Shown here piece by piece: positions 12,551 through 23,776 of a stretch of 64,000 nucleotides of DNA. How positions within the stretch are numbered: the stretch's first letter is position 1; the number at the start of each line of letters is the position of its first letter. The notes below the pieces were generated by a model. It searched no databases and was not told the DNA's origin. It saw only the letters and a program-made list of their open reading frames with translations. The stretch is from Valencia hispanica (taxonomy: Eukaryota; Chordata; Actinopteri; Cyprinodontiformes; Valenciidae): positions 23,134,735 to 23,198,734 of the forward strand of contig OY747712.1 of the NCBI GenBank assembly GCA_963556495.2. Direction: 5' to 3'. The translations under genes were made by a program, and so were the position numbers.

Positions 12551-13803
12551 TCAACGTTTAGGTGTTAATTGTGTCCCAAATTTGATTTGCTCGTTCAGTC
12601 TGTCTGTAAAGTTTCTAAATGGAGACTCATTTGATGTGGCTGAGTCACAGGAAGATGAAGACTTAATCTCTGATGGTTGTTTATCTGTTCGGTCCTGTGG
12701 TGTCATCATGACTTGCTGTTTTTGTTCACTGATATCCATGGGCGCCTCAAGGTCAGCTTTTGGGAGCAAGTGTTTTGCTTTCTGATTTTGATAAGAAAAA
12801 ATGTTTGCTGCTAAGAGCCTTACTCCGGCCTTGTTCAGATAACGCATCCCTTCTTTGAACAGATGATTAGCACTTCCAAATACTTTGAAATTATTAATAA
12901 ATGTGAACGACTTCTCAGCTGATTGTTTCTTCAACCATTTATGGAGCATGCGGAGTCTACTAAATCTTTCATCATTCCCTTCAGGGACTGGTCCGCTGAT
13001 GAGGATGTTTACGTTAAGTCCATCAAGTCTCTGTAGGAGATCAGAAAAGTCTCTCTTCAGAATCTCTGATTGTCTCATCGCGATATCTGCTGATCCAGTG
13101 TGAATGACAAGCTTTTCCAAAGCAGGATGTTGGTCCAAGATTTTAGGGATTTTTCTGATATTTCTCTCACTGTATTTTTGTAGCAGCTATAAACTTTGGT
13201 ATTCTTGCTACAAAAAGCCTCAGTTCCATTAATTGATCCATCTTGTATGATAACAATCTTTGCTGGGGGGGCTCTTACTTTGTTATGTGTCCGTTTGATG
13301 CAGCTGGGTTTCTCCTGGTGGCTTTGACTGGTCCCGGGGGCTGCGTCATCTTTCAGGGAACTCAAGGCTGCGAATCTGTTTTTCAGCGGGATTCCAGGTG
13401 GAGAAATATCTCTTGTTTTTGGCTGAAACCTCTTTTGTTTACTTTTACTAGAAGCGGCAGTTCTGGGTTCAGAGGTTTCTCTGTGCCGGAGTTTCTTTTG
13501 TTTTTTCTTCCTCGGAGAACAGGCTGGGGTTGATGATTCCGTGCGTTTTAAAGCTGGCCAGTTTTCATTATAGTGCGGAGTTCTGCAGCTCAGACGCCTG
13601 TAGGGAGTCTCTGTGACACGGTTAAACCGATGTAACACCGGGCTGATAGGCTGTTCCCTGTTTGTATTCAACGGTAAAGTTGTGTCATTTTGTCCATAAT
13701 CAGCGTGAAGATCAAAATTAATTTCCAGACGACGTAGCTTCGTTTCAATGCCCTCAATTCTGTGGAGCAGTTTTTCAAAATCCTCAGCTGAGCAAAAAAC
13801 CAT
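12551..13803 (-). pseudogene. LINE ORF1, SGNH-esterase type, one frameshift
   Basis: ORF1 starts at ATG 13803 with a possible short coiled coil (FEKLLHRIEGIETKLRRLE, residues ~9-27). A basic Ser/Pro/Lys-rich region follows (CSPRKKKQKKLRHRE), probably RNA-binding. The second half is a GDSL/SGNH-type hydrolase domain, as in CR1-clade ORF1 proteins: LVIHTGSADIAM, ILISGPVPEGND, FINNFKVFGSANHLFKEGMRYLNKAGVRLLA. The halves are in different frames. The first frame runs to 13075 and the second is open from 13138 to the TGA at 12551. The shift is most simply placed at the gagaga (plus-strand tctctc) near 13162-13168, likely a dinucleotide slippage. Compared with the usual family, TGSAD replaces the more common (V/A)GSND/GTND, so esterase activity may be altered even apart from the frameshift. 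ORF1 stops about 70 bases before ORF2 opens. Confidence 0.8.
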
Positions 13804-13995
13804 GTTGATAAGTCCATAAAAAAGTAATCCAAGAAGAGATCTGGTCTAATACAGAAACTCCAGGGGCTGGGTAGATAAGTTAACTAAGAAAAAGTTAAGA
13901 AAAGAAAATAAGAAAAGCAAACAGAAAATAAAATAAAGTGAATGGATCTGGAGAGAGACAAAGAGCAGCTGCTCCTCCTTCAGCAGTCGCAGCAC

Positions 13996-14690
13996 AGTAA
14001 TTTCTAAGGCTAAGATAATTAAACAATAGATGAAGGAATAAGTTCTTGCGGTCTTTGAACAGCAAGTTACTACACATGTATGTTGAACAATGACAAACAA
14101 TAACTTTCCAAAAAGTTTATTACAAAAGAATTCAACCTTCAGTTAAAATGTTTTAATCAACAAACTCACTAAGCTAGTAAGACTCAACTAAACTACTAAG
14201 GGAAAGGAAGAATGAATAATAAAACTAACTACCAAAAGTAAAACCGTAAAATTGACAAATATGCAAAGAAGTAGAAACAATAACCAATAAATTGATCGTG
14301 ATTTCACAGTTCAGTATGAATATTTATGCTTAAAGACCTAGGCTTGTATTGAAGAGTCTTGGGAGTGAAGCTAAGTTAGGTTAAACTAATTGTAATTAGT
14401 TTAAGACTAATTACTACCTTTTGGTTTGTTTTCAAACCACCAATTCACAATGCAAAGCAGAAGAGAAGACAAAAGAGAGTAAGTAATGTTTCATTAAACC
14501 ATTTGCTGAATTAGAAATCGATGACCTTTTGGAGAATTGATTCTATTTTGTGGAACGGTCACCACAGTGATTGATTTGTTTAGTATACTAAGAAGGTGGT
14601 TTCAAAAACGACTTATATGATTCGTTTTTGGTGTTTAAACTATCTATTTTAAAGCCGATCTGTATTTTAAATACCGTATGTAGCAATCTT
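13996..14690. other. Intergenic, possibly decayed LTR-element DNA
   Basis: AT-rich sequence between the LINE 5' end and a gag fragment, with no gene recognised. Because it abuts a gag remnant it might contain LTR or leader sequence of that element. No LTR pair, primer-binding site or polypurine tract was identified. Confidence 0.3.
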
Positions 14691-15268
14691 TATTGATTGC
14701 TGTTCGGTTTCCCCCCTGTTTGGATTCCACACTCAAAGACATCACCTTCTGGCTCCAGATTCATTTTAATAAACTTTTTAAAAACTGGTTACACTGTCTG
14801 TGGTTGTTCCCTGATACAGCGTCTCGGTCTATTATTATGTCAGAACCATCTGGCCAAACGATCCCCTTTGTCATTTCTTACTTTACAGGTAAAAATTCAT
14901 ATATTCTTGGTTTACTCCATGATCAAGCCCTCAAATGGGCGGAGGCCTTAATTGATGATGAAACTACTGTTGATACCTCTTATTAGGAATTTATTGAATT
15001 ATTTAAGATGACCTTTGTATCAAATTCTAGCAAAGAAGACACAGCTAACAAACTATGGGAGCTCAAACAGGGCAACAGATCCGTTGCCGACCTCGCTATA
15101 GAGTTCCACACCCTAGCAGCTGAATCTAATTGGAACTCTCCAGCTCTCAAGGGAACATTCTACCATACTCTTAATGATAAAATAAAAGACGAATTGGCTA
15201 GCCGTGACGACCCCAAGACGTTGAATGGGTTTATTGATTTGGCGATCAAGCTTAACAACCGGGTTTGA
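14691..15268 (+). pseudogene. Ty3/gypsy-type retrotransposon gag fragment
   Basis: Two collinear stretches on the plus strand read as a capsid-like Gag of the Ty3/gypsy (Sushi-class, related to RTL/PEG10 domesticated genes) type. The first is FVISYFTGKNSYILGLLHDQ then LKWAEAL. After an in-frame TAG at 14983-14985 the second reads FKMTFVSNSSKEDTANKLWE, LKQGNRSVADLAIEFHTLAA, ESNWNSPALKGTFYHTLNDK and finally DLAIKLNNRV. This is the order of the conserved Gag core in that family (GKALxWA ... LRQGxRSVAxxAxEFRTLAA ... DLAIRLDNRL). The zinc knuckle, protease and polymerase regions are absent. The stop codon and truncation mark it as a dead fragment rather than a domesticated gene. Confidence 0.75.
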
Positions 15269-15269
15269 A

Positions 15270-16825
15270 CTGCTTGCGAGTGCTGACTAGCGGTGGTGGC
15301 AGAGTGATCTGAAACGTTTAACATGAACGCGCTTGACGTTACATCCGCAGACAGCGCGGGAAAATCCGACCCGACAGAAAATAGAAAAAATTGGATACAG
15401 GCTTATAGGTGCACCCACTTTGAGCTGACAAGGTGTCAGTATGCTCATCAGGAGATGTTTGAGTCATAAATCGTCAAATAAAAAGGCTATTGTTACGTTT
15501 ATTTTGGGGAAAAAAGTTGCATATAGCCCCTTTTATGTACAACACTACAAACAAATATACAGTATGATGTATTTTTTAAAGTCTTAATAAGGCTTTTTTT
15601 AACCTGCTATTAACGTATCTGTCACTTTATACCTACCTTTTCACAAAGAAAAATAAATACATAACTTCCATGGAATCCAAAAGGTTTTTTACTATGTTTG
15701 CAATCATTTCAAACATCTACAGCAACAGTTTATTTGCTGTACCAAATAACATTTGTAGAAAAAACAATATTCATACACAAAACTAAATATGGCTACCCAA
15801 AAGCATTAAGTATTTGTAACAATTGATGTAAACCCCAAAAATACCCCAGAAATAGACAAAAATAAAAGCTCAAGTGGATAGAGATTACACTTTAAACCAT
15901 TATTTAATAACATTACAATTTAAAAAAGGCATTCAAATGTATAAAAGCTGAGTATTCAAGTGATTACAACTGGGGCATGCTTTAAATTACACAAATGAAT
16001 GAGTGTGAGACAGTCTAATGCTATTTAGAGAGATGTGAGGGTATGATAAAAGGTAGAAATTCAGCTCACTTTGTAAAACAGCCTCAGATCTCATCAATCA
16101 AATAGATTTAAAGCTAGTGATAAAGGAGCTAGGACCTGCAGTACACTAACAAATCAAACAACATGGATAAATCTCTCTGTTGTATTAAAATCTACCACAT
16201 TTACTGGTGTGTCTGCAAGTAAACAATTTATAGCTGTATGTGCAAGATTCTGTGTGAAAAAAAATCATAAAGCAATAATATTGCATGATTTGGGATATAA
16301 AATCTCTGGTCAAAGTCAGCGGATGCTGACATATGTTTTAAACTGCAACTTCTACTGGATGTTTCTTGAAAATAAACAGTTATATACACCACTAATACCT
16401 AAACGGTTCACTTTATATATTAGAATTTTAGAACAAACATCAAGAATCCTTCCAAGTATAAGCCAAGGGCTAAATGCATTTCATCCCAGTAGACAGCACA
16501 AATATCTTTAATGTATCACAATGCTATAAAGGAATCAGATTAATGCAAGCTTAGAGATGTAAACATGTCATTACCAAAGAAGCAGTCCTATTTCCACAAT
16601 AAGACGCCACAGTAGCACAATCTAAATGGAGATCTGTTCCAGATCACTGCCAGATTTGAATCCCTTTCAGCTTATATGATTCAAGCCTTGAGCCATGCCG
16701 GGTTTAATTGATGTCAAACATTTGACCACTGCACAATTTACGTAGCTTAAAATAAATAAACATCAAGCCCAGCTCTCGAATCTTGCAGGCAACCTTTGGT
16801 ACACGAGGAACCTGCCATAAACTGA
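15270..16825. other. Intergenic, nothing recognised
   Basis: The first ~200 bases after the gag fragment are less AT-rich (cgcgcttgacgttacatccg, cgcgggaaaatccgacccg) and may still be element-derived. The rest is AT-rich with scattered short frames and no visible gene. Confidence 0.4.
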
Positions 16826-17241
16826 TGCCTCATTTCCACTGAGTGGTATGACATGGGTTGGTGCAGTTCAGTATGTTATTTTATGGTCTGGCGTATTTAG
16901 GAGAGCATTTTTACTGCCAGTTGGACTATCACTGGGCAGGTGGGATTAAACTCAACTTGGTGTCATACTAGTGCGATGACAAACATGACACACTTGTCTG
17001 TATCGTGTTTATTGCAAGCACGGACATTTTTCTGTACCCCAATTTATGAACTATGTTGAGTGACGTCAGTAGGTCCACCGTAACCGTACTATACCATTGT
17101 CCTACGAACCTACAACTGAAGGGGGAACAGGAATGGAGTGGTACGGGTTGGTTATATGGGCTGCTTTTACAATGGAAGCAGACAAAAATAGCATACCGAA
17201 TTGCACTGATCTGTGCCGTAGCACTCAGTGGAAACAAGGCA
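16826..17241. mobile_element. MITE with TTTCCACTGAGTG inverted ends
   Basis: The left end TGCCTCATTTCCACTGAGTG and the right end CACTCAGTGGAAACAAGGCA are inverted copies with three mismatches. The internal arms are GC-richer than the flanks and repeat gtaccgt/acggta-like words. There is no coding frame. This fits a fish hAT-like MITE family that ends in the 'tttccactgagtgg' motif. No target duplication was evident. Confidence 0.75.
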
Positions 17242-17429
17242 TAAGTTTGGCCCACGTAATGCAACTGGACTATGAAAGATTTAATAGGCAAATATATTTG
17301 AAAATCTAAAACTCTTGAAATGTTTTAAATATTAATAAATTACAATCTACCCCTTGCATATTTTTAAAAACAGGTAAGCCAACTTTAAAAGTCCCTTTTC
17401 AGTGGTTTGACTTCTCTTCCATCATTCAC

Positions 17430-17625
17430 ATGAGTAGCATTAGCCTGAACTGCACAGTACTTTGGTTTTGTAATTTTGTCCTTAATGTACATATATTATT
17501 CTTAATTCTGTTTTTTTTTATATACTTTTCTTGTGTGAATCCAAATGCTTCTATTACCTGTCACTTTGCTGCTGTTACAGCTGAATTTCCTCTTTGTGGG
17601 ACAATAAAGGATTATTCTAATCTAA
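17430..17625 (+). repeat. LINE/SINE 3' tail
   Basis: The segment ending ctttgtgggacaataaagga then ttattctaatctaa resembles the very common fish LINE/SINE 3' terminus 'tgggacaataaaggattatc...' followed by imperfect ATCT-type repeats. Only the 3' end is present, consistent with a 5'-truncated insertion. Confidence 0.55.
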
Positions 17626-18820
17626 GTGACATGGGTTGGGTCCAATTACATCTTGTTGTTAGAAAGCAAATTGTGGGTGGCTTTCAGTGTAACAATGTAA
17701 TATCATATACATAAGTGCTACTACACCCTCACAAATAAAACATGTCATGCCTGTAGAAAAGTGACACTTTAAATTGCATCCATTCACCACTGTAAAGCAT
17801 GAGAAAACCCCTGCATGGGTTACTAACAAAGTATTTGTGCATAACAAGTTCAAGCATAATTGAAAAGAAAAAAAGTTCTACAAATGATTGCATGTGGCCT
17901 TTAACCAATTTCATATAATCTACATTCAAGCCAGTTCATGACATTTCAGCCCCATCTGGAATATTCAGCACTCAACAAAACCTGAATAATCTGTAGGACA
18001 TTTGCACATTTCTTGGTTTACTTTCATTGTAGCAGACTAGGTTTGTCACCTCTAAAAATATGGATTGAAATATAAGTATGCCTTGTAAAACAACAATTTG
18101 CCATAACTCAAGACTAACTGTACAGTTTGGAATATGTTGAATCTTTACCAAGCTATATGTGCCAAAATGCCCCAGAATGATTCTAAACAAGTTTTCTGTG
18201 TATATGTAGCAATGAAAAAACACCCACACATGTAAAACATGATAAAGGCACAGATATAACCTCCATTTAATTCTTCACATAAAATGTCCAAGTTGGATGA
18301 CAGGTTTGAGCTCTCCAAACATCAGTTCCCATGGTACAACTATGCCATCCAGAGGACACATCATGAAAATGCAATTTAAGCTGTTAAGACAAAAAAATAC
18401 AATGAGAAACTGAATAGAGATATTCTGTATCTGTGGGTGAACAACTTATTCTGATCATGTAATATTCTTTTTTTTCCTTTTGTTTTTTTTCCTTTTTAAG
18501 AAAAGTGTTGCATTGCGCCATGTGAAAAGCACAATGATAATTGCGGAAAGTGGTTTCATTTTGCATAAAACTATGAAACCACATCAAAAGTGTCTGGCAC
18601 AGTAGACCTAAGGAATTTTGTATCTGTAGGTTAAATGTAAATGAAAAGTGTAACATAATGTAATTTAACGTATCAAGACCAGAAACGGCCACAGTAAAGA
18701 AAATTTATCAAAAAATGATTCCTTAATTGGGTCAATATTTATCACTTAATTAAAAACAAATGCTTCAAAAAATTGGAGAAACATGATTTTATAGGTGTCT
18801 CATTAATACATATATTTACA
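17626..18820. other. Intergenic, nothing recognised
   Basis: AT-rich, with pyrimidine and purine runs (for example around 18468-18495). No gene or repeat boundary was recognised. Confidence 0.4.
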
Positions 18821-18823
18821 GTG

Positions 18824-19320
18824 CTGTCAAAAAATATTTGCCCATTACAACATTTATGTGGTTTTCCTTTTTGTAACACTAAAATGTTTCAGATCATTTA
18901 GAAATGTTATTGACAAACAAAGATTACCTGAGTAAATACAAAATGCAGTTTTCAACTGAGGGTTTCATTTAATAACAGGAGAAACTTTCCCAAACCAACC
19001 TGGCCCTGTTGGAAAAGGTGTTTACACCCTAAACCTAATAACTGGCTGTGCCAGTCTTGACAAGTTTTTGAGCATGAACTCAAAAGTCTTAGGGACTTGC
19101 TACTGAATCTCAATCAATTTCAAGTCTTGACTTTGACAAGGTTTAACAAAAACTTTTGTTATTTTGAGACATTCAGATATGGGCATGCTGGTTTGCTTTG
19201 GAGAATTGCACCGAAGCATCACCCTAGTGTATGTGGGCTGTCGTGGTAAAAATAGCTTCTTCTTAAACAAAGATAAGACTGCAGTCCTTTAGGCATTTTA
19301 GATATTTTATAAGTAGGTTA
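18824..19320. mobile_element. Tc1-like transposon remnant (one end)
   Basis: The end cagtgctgtcaaaaaatatt follows a TA and resembles the terminal repeat of a fish Tc1-like family. The next ~200 bases (gtttcagatcatttagaaat, caaccaacctggccctg-like) continue in the same style. The opposite end and any transposase are missing. A related end is visible at about 50340-50470. Confidence 0.5.
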
Positions 19321-19530
19321 GCTAGATTGCAAGACAAAACCGTATGCCCAGAACTGTGTCATGCTCGAACTCCCCCGTACCCTCCTTGTTCCTAATATTA
19401 TATGGTATACAGAAATCAAAGATTATCTTATTCAGTCCCTCCTACGGAGTCCTGATGTCTGGTCCCTGTTATGGAAAGAAAATATCTTCTTCCTTTCATA
19501 AGGATGGGGCTGAAGTCTGGATCGACGTTT

Positions 19531-20135
19531 CTTATATTTTATTACGGACAGTCTTGTACATGAGCCCGTCTGGGCCAACATTCGAACTCTCTCATACCCT
19601 CTGCCCTGTCTGCCCTCTGTAAGCAGCTCCTGCCTTCAGTCTCCCAATGTTATGTCTTCATTGCAAGTAAACACTCCTCACAGTTGAGGAGTCACGCAGT
19701 TAGATCAGACTAGGTGAAAGGCCTCTTCACTGACTCTAGTGATCACTTATTATGCCATATCCCATAGATGCCTTTAATGATATCTAATTAATCAATTAAT
19801 TTACATAACCTTGAAATATTGCTGTAACAGATCGCATGTCTTATATTTTACTATGGCCAGTCTTATACATGAGCCCACCTGAGCCAATGCTCAAACTCTC
19901 TTACGCCCCAGATCATGTCTTCCCTCTCTGCAAGCAGCTTCTGCCTTCACTCTCCCAATGTTGTCTTCATTGCAAGGTTAACCAAACACTCCTCACAGTT
20001 GAGGAGTCACACAGTCAGATCAGCCTAGGTGAAAGGCCTCTTTACTGACTCTAATCATCTCTTATTAGGCCACATTCCCTAGATGCCTTTATTAATATGT
20101 AATTAATCAGTTAATTGACATAACTTTCAAATATT
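19531..20135. repeat. Tandem duplication, ~300-bp unit
   Basis: Two head-to-tail copies start at 19531 and 19840 with the shared text cttatattttaytayggmcagtctt. They continue through cactcctcacagttgaggag, aggtgaaaggcctctt, gatgcctttaat/tattaatat and aatattgctgtaaca to near 20135. Divergence is roughly 10-15% by eye, so the duplication is not recent. The unit could be part of an LTR or of a satellite; neither is proven. It is not coding. Confidence 0.8.
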
Positions 20136-20241
20136 GCTGTAACATTCCACAAGGTTAAATCACTTCACCCTGTAGAGTATAAGGAACAAGGTCAGAGGGT
20201 GTCTTGCTGATATCTGCTGCTTACTGACGTCTGTCTAAGCA

Positions 20242-21690
20242 CTCTGTTCAATTCAATTCAATTCAGTTTATTTATATAGCGCCAATTCACAACAGATGTC
20301 ATCTCAAGGCACTTAACAAGAAGTCATTTCAATACAACTATACAAACATTCCAATCAGTTAAAAAGTTTCCTATTTAAGGAATCCCAGCAGATTGCGTCA
20401 GTCATTGGCGTGAGGTTGGGCAGATTTCCAACCACAGCAATCCTTCAGCAATCCCTCATACTGAGCAAGCATGTAGCGACAGTGGAGAGGAAAAACTCCC
20501 CTTTAACAGGAAGAAACCTCCAACAGAACCAGGCTCAGTAGGAGCGGCCATCTGCCACGACCGTCTGGGGGTTTGAGAAGACAGAGCAGAACACAGAAGG
20601 AACAGAAGATCTGATATAAGAGAACTTTCTATGTTACAGAAAGTAAAAAGTTGATAACAGGACACAGTGGATCTTCAGTTACTGAGAGGATCATTCCAGT
20701 CGATGACCCCCGTCCAACAGGGCATTGCAGCCAAGCAGGATACCAGACCAGGTGTATCTTCGATGGGGAGAAAAACACTGAGAGAAAACAAAGTTAACAG
20801 TCGAAATAACAGAATGTACTGTAATACAACTGGAGAGTCGTAGGAGAAAAGGAAGTAGCAGAGTGAAGAAAATTGGTAAGTCTGTCCTCCAGCAGTCTAA
20901 GCCTATAGCAGCATAACTACAGAGATAGCTCAGGATGACCTAAGCCACTCTAACTATAAGCTTTATCAAAAAGGAAAGTTTTAAGCCTGGCCTTAAAAGT
21001 AAACAGAGTGTCTGCCTCACGGACTAAAGCTGGGAGCTGGTTCCACAGGAGAGGAGCCTGATAACTAAAAGATCTGCCTCCCATTCTACTTTTAGAGATC
21101 CTAGGAACTACAAGTAAACCTGCAGTCTGAGAGCGAAGTGCTCTTTTAGGAACATATGGAACAATTAGATCTCTGATGTATGATGGAGCTTGATTATTAA
21201 GGGCTTTGTATGTAAGAAGAAGGATCTTAAATTCTATTCTGGATTTAACAGGGAGCCAATGAAGGGAAGCTAAAACAGGAGAAATGTGATCTCTCTTTTT
21301 AATATTCATCAGAACTCTTGCTGCCGCATTTTGGATCAACTGAAGGCTTTTAATGGCATTTTGTGGACTACCTGATAGTAAAGAATTACAGTAGTCCAGC
21401 CTTGAGGTAACAAATGCATGGACTAGTTTCTCAGCATCACTCCTGGACAGGATGTTTCTAATTTTAGCAATATTCCTGAGGTGAAAGAAGGAAATCCTAG
21501 AAACCTGTTTAATATGGGATTTAAATGTCAAGTCTTGGTCAAAAATAACGCCGAGGTTCTTTACGTTATTACTGGGGGACAATTTAATGCCATCCAGATG
21601 AAGTGATTGACTAATCAGTTTCTGTTTAAGAACTTCTGGTCCAAAGACAGCAACTTCTGTCTTGTCAGAATTTAAAAATCTCTACATGAC
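20242..21690 (-). pseudogene. 5'-truncated CR1/L2-type LINE
   Basis: On the minus strand, a 210-codon frame (21582-20950) encodes the end of an ORF2: NVKNLGVIFDQDLTFKSHIK, RLDYCNSLLSG, NAAARVLMNIKKRDHISPVL, SLHWLPVKSRIEFKILLL and PLLWNQLPALVREADT. It is followed by a ~700-base 3' UTR and a 3' terminus of CAATT tandem repeats joined to cagtttatttatatagcgcc (about 20248-20285). The RT catalytic core and everything 5' of it are missing, which is typical 5' truncation. The C-terminal frame is undamaged, so this copy is moderately young. It is a different subfamily from the 9.3-14 kb copy; the same 3' tail recurs at 41755-41830. Confidence 0.85.
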
Positions 21691-22030
21691 ATTTTCTCTG
21701 GATGCATTGACTATAATCTAACTAATCAATTATTTCTAATTATTATAATGACTTCTATTCCTGTCACATTACCTGCTTTTATTACAATAGTAATACCCAA
21801 AACATTAAAGAGAATATTTCAAGATGCTATTACCCAGTCACAGCATTGTGGGTGGCCCTACCAGGCCTGGGTTCACCCACTTGCACTCGCGCACACCCTA
21901 AGGGATAGCCAGTTCATAAGTTCATAGGAGCCAATTTACAGTTCTGCCAGCGGGTGCTCCTGCACCGGTCCAATTAGAAAAACACGTACTTGCCCGTACC
22001 CATTATCCATGGTTATTTACATGGATAATG
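21691..22030. other. Intergenic, with an 11-bp hairpin
   Basis: No gene. cattatccatg (22001-22011) and catggataatg (22020-22030) form a perfect 11-bp inverted repeat around an 8-base spacer, right at the edge of the adjacent Tc1 remnant. Confidence 0.45.
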
Positions 22031-23050
22031 GTGCAGAAAGTAAGTATTTGGTCAATGACAAAAGTTCACCTCAATACTTTGTAAAGTAACCTTGGTTCTA
22101 AATGACAGAGATGAAATGTTGCCTGATGGTCTTCACCAGGTTTGCACCCACTGTAGCTGGTATTTTGTCCCATTCTTCCATGCAGATCTTTTCTAGAGCT
22201 GTGATGTTTTAGGGGTTTTGACTAGTTGCTGACTTTCAGATCCCTCCACAGATTCTCTATTGGACTGAGGTCTGGAGACTGGCTAGGCCACTCCAGAACC
22301 TTCAAATGCTTTTTGCGTAGCCACTCCTTTGTTGCCGAGGCAGAGTATTTGGGATCATCGTCATGCTGGAAGATCCAGCTATGTTTCATCTTCAATGCTT
22401 TCACTGATGGAAGGAGGTTTTTGCACAAAATCTCACGATACATGGCCCCATCAGTCATCCTATCCCCTTTGCAGAAAAGCCGCCCCAAAGTATCATGTGT
22501 ATACCCCCATGCTTTACAGTGATTATGGAGTTCTTGGGATGGAACTTAGTATCTTTACCCCCTCCAAACACAGCGAGTGGTGTTTATACCAGAGATTCTA
22601 TTTTGGTCTCATCTGACCACATGACATTCTCCCAATCCTTCCCTGGATCATCCAGATGGTCTCTGGCAAACTTTAGACAGGCCTGAACATGTACTGCCTT
22701 AACTTCCAACGCTGCAGGATATTAATCTACAATGATGTAGTGTGTTATTAATAGTAACCCTTATTAGTGTGGCCCCAGCTCTCTTCAGGTCATTGACCAG
22801 TTCCCCCCATGTAGTTTTGGGCTGTTTCCTCACTGTTCTCATGATCATGTGTACCCCACAAGGTGAGATCTTGCATGGAGCCCAAGGTCAATGGAGTTTG
22901 TCAGTGATCCATTTTCTATTAATTGGTCCAACAGTTGATCTCATCTCACCAAGCTTCTAGCCTATTGTAGATTGGGTCATCCCAGTCTTGCGCAGGTGTA
23001 CAATCTTGTCCCTAGTGTCCCTAGACAGGTCTGATCTGATTGGTAAATCA
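22031..23050 (-). pseudogene. Tc1-like transposase remnant
   Basis: The minus-strand frame 22488-22222 reads [20 protein letters not shown] then [20 protein letters not shown] and [16 protein letters not shown]. It carries the second catalytic Asp (QHDDDP) and the final catalytic Glu (PIENLW) of a Tc1 DDE domain. The start of the protein is out of frame or lost and neither terminal repeat is intact. It is the same family as the disrupted copy at 59.2-62.8 kb, to which much of its length aligns by eye. Confidence 0.8.
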
Positions 23051-23776
23051 ACAATGTGAACTATTTTAAAAATAACTGAACCATTCATATTATGAAAAAC
23101 TTATTATATAAGGGCTTTTTTGAAACGTTTAATACATAACATATATACGGTGGCCCTGAAGTATTGGATCGTGTCATTCCAGGCCCTCAACAGTAGCCTC
23201 CACCTTTCAATAAGTCAAAAACTTAAGCAAGCCAGCCACCCAGTGGACATCAACAGTCAGTGCAGTAGTATAGACCACCTTCATAAATGCATGTCTGGTA
23301 AATTGTTTTGTGCGTGCACAAAATTTCATACAGCCTACTATGTATTCTGTGTTAGTGTTGTTTGGTTCTTTGCGAAGCATTTGATTGCTTAACGTGTTCT
23401 TTTAGGGTGTGCCGCATGCACCACACTCGCTCAACTACGGAAATCCCCTTGGATTGCAATAGGGTGCATTTAGGTTTAAATTTTAAAGATTGATATCGGA
23501 GCACACTAGAGCAAATAAATGAATATCATTTAAACAATGATGTTGAAAAACAGACATTGATTAAATAATCTCAACAACAACAAAACTACGCAAAACAAAA
23601 ACAGGCTTATGCTCTAATGCCTTGTGAAAACTGGTGGTTATTCTAGCTATTGTCGGTTGTGAAATAAACCAGGTGCACTAAATTAGTCACTAATTAGGAC
23701 AAGCTACTTAAACGGCTGTTCCAGCTTCAGCAGGGGGTACAGTTGTTTCTGTAGCAATCTAATCGTCCGTTCAAAA
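23051..23776. other. H2B upstream region, no clear promoter motif
   Basis: A short intergenic stretch leads into the H2B variant gene. I see no canonical TATA box or CCAAT boxes close to the start codon, unlike clustered replication-dependent histone genes. The line attaggacaagctacttaaa (about 23693-23712) is the nearest AT-rich element. Confidence 0.35.

Larger units (their letters stand above)
9284..13995 (-). mobile_element. Near full-length CR1/L2-type LINE
   Basis: A non-LTR retrotransposon lies on the minus strand. Its 3' end at about 9284 carries a short tandem array of the unit AAGGC next to ttttatttgtatagcaca, the kind of short-repeat 3' terminus seen in CR1/L2 elements (which lack a long poly-A tail). 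Going 5', it holds a long EN-RT frame (12475-9482), an ORF1 in two overlapping frames (13803-12551), and a purine/pyrimidine-rich leader to about 13995. The 5' limit is estimated, because I could not find a target-site duplication. Two further 3' fragments of related elements occur in asb10 introns. The long readable ORF2 suggests a relatively young insertion. Confidence 0.85.
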
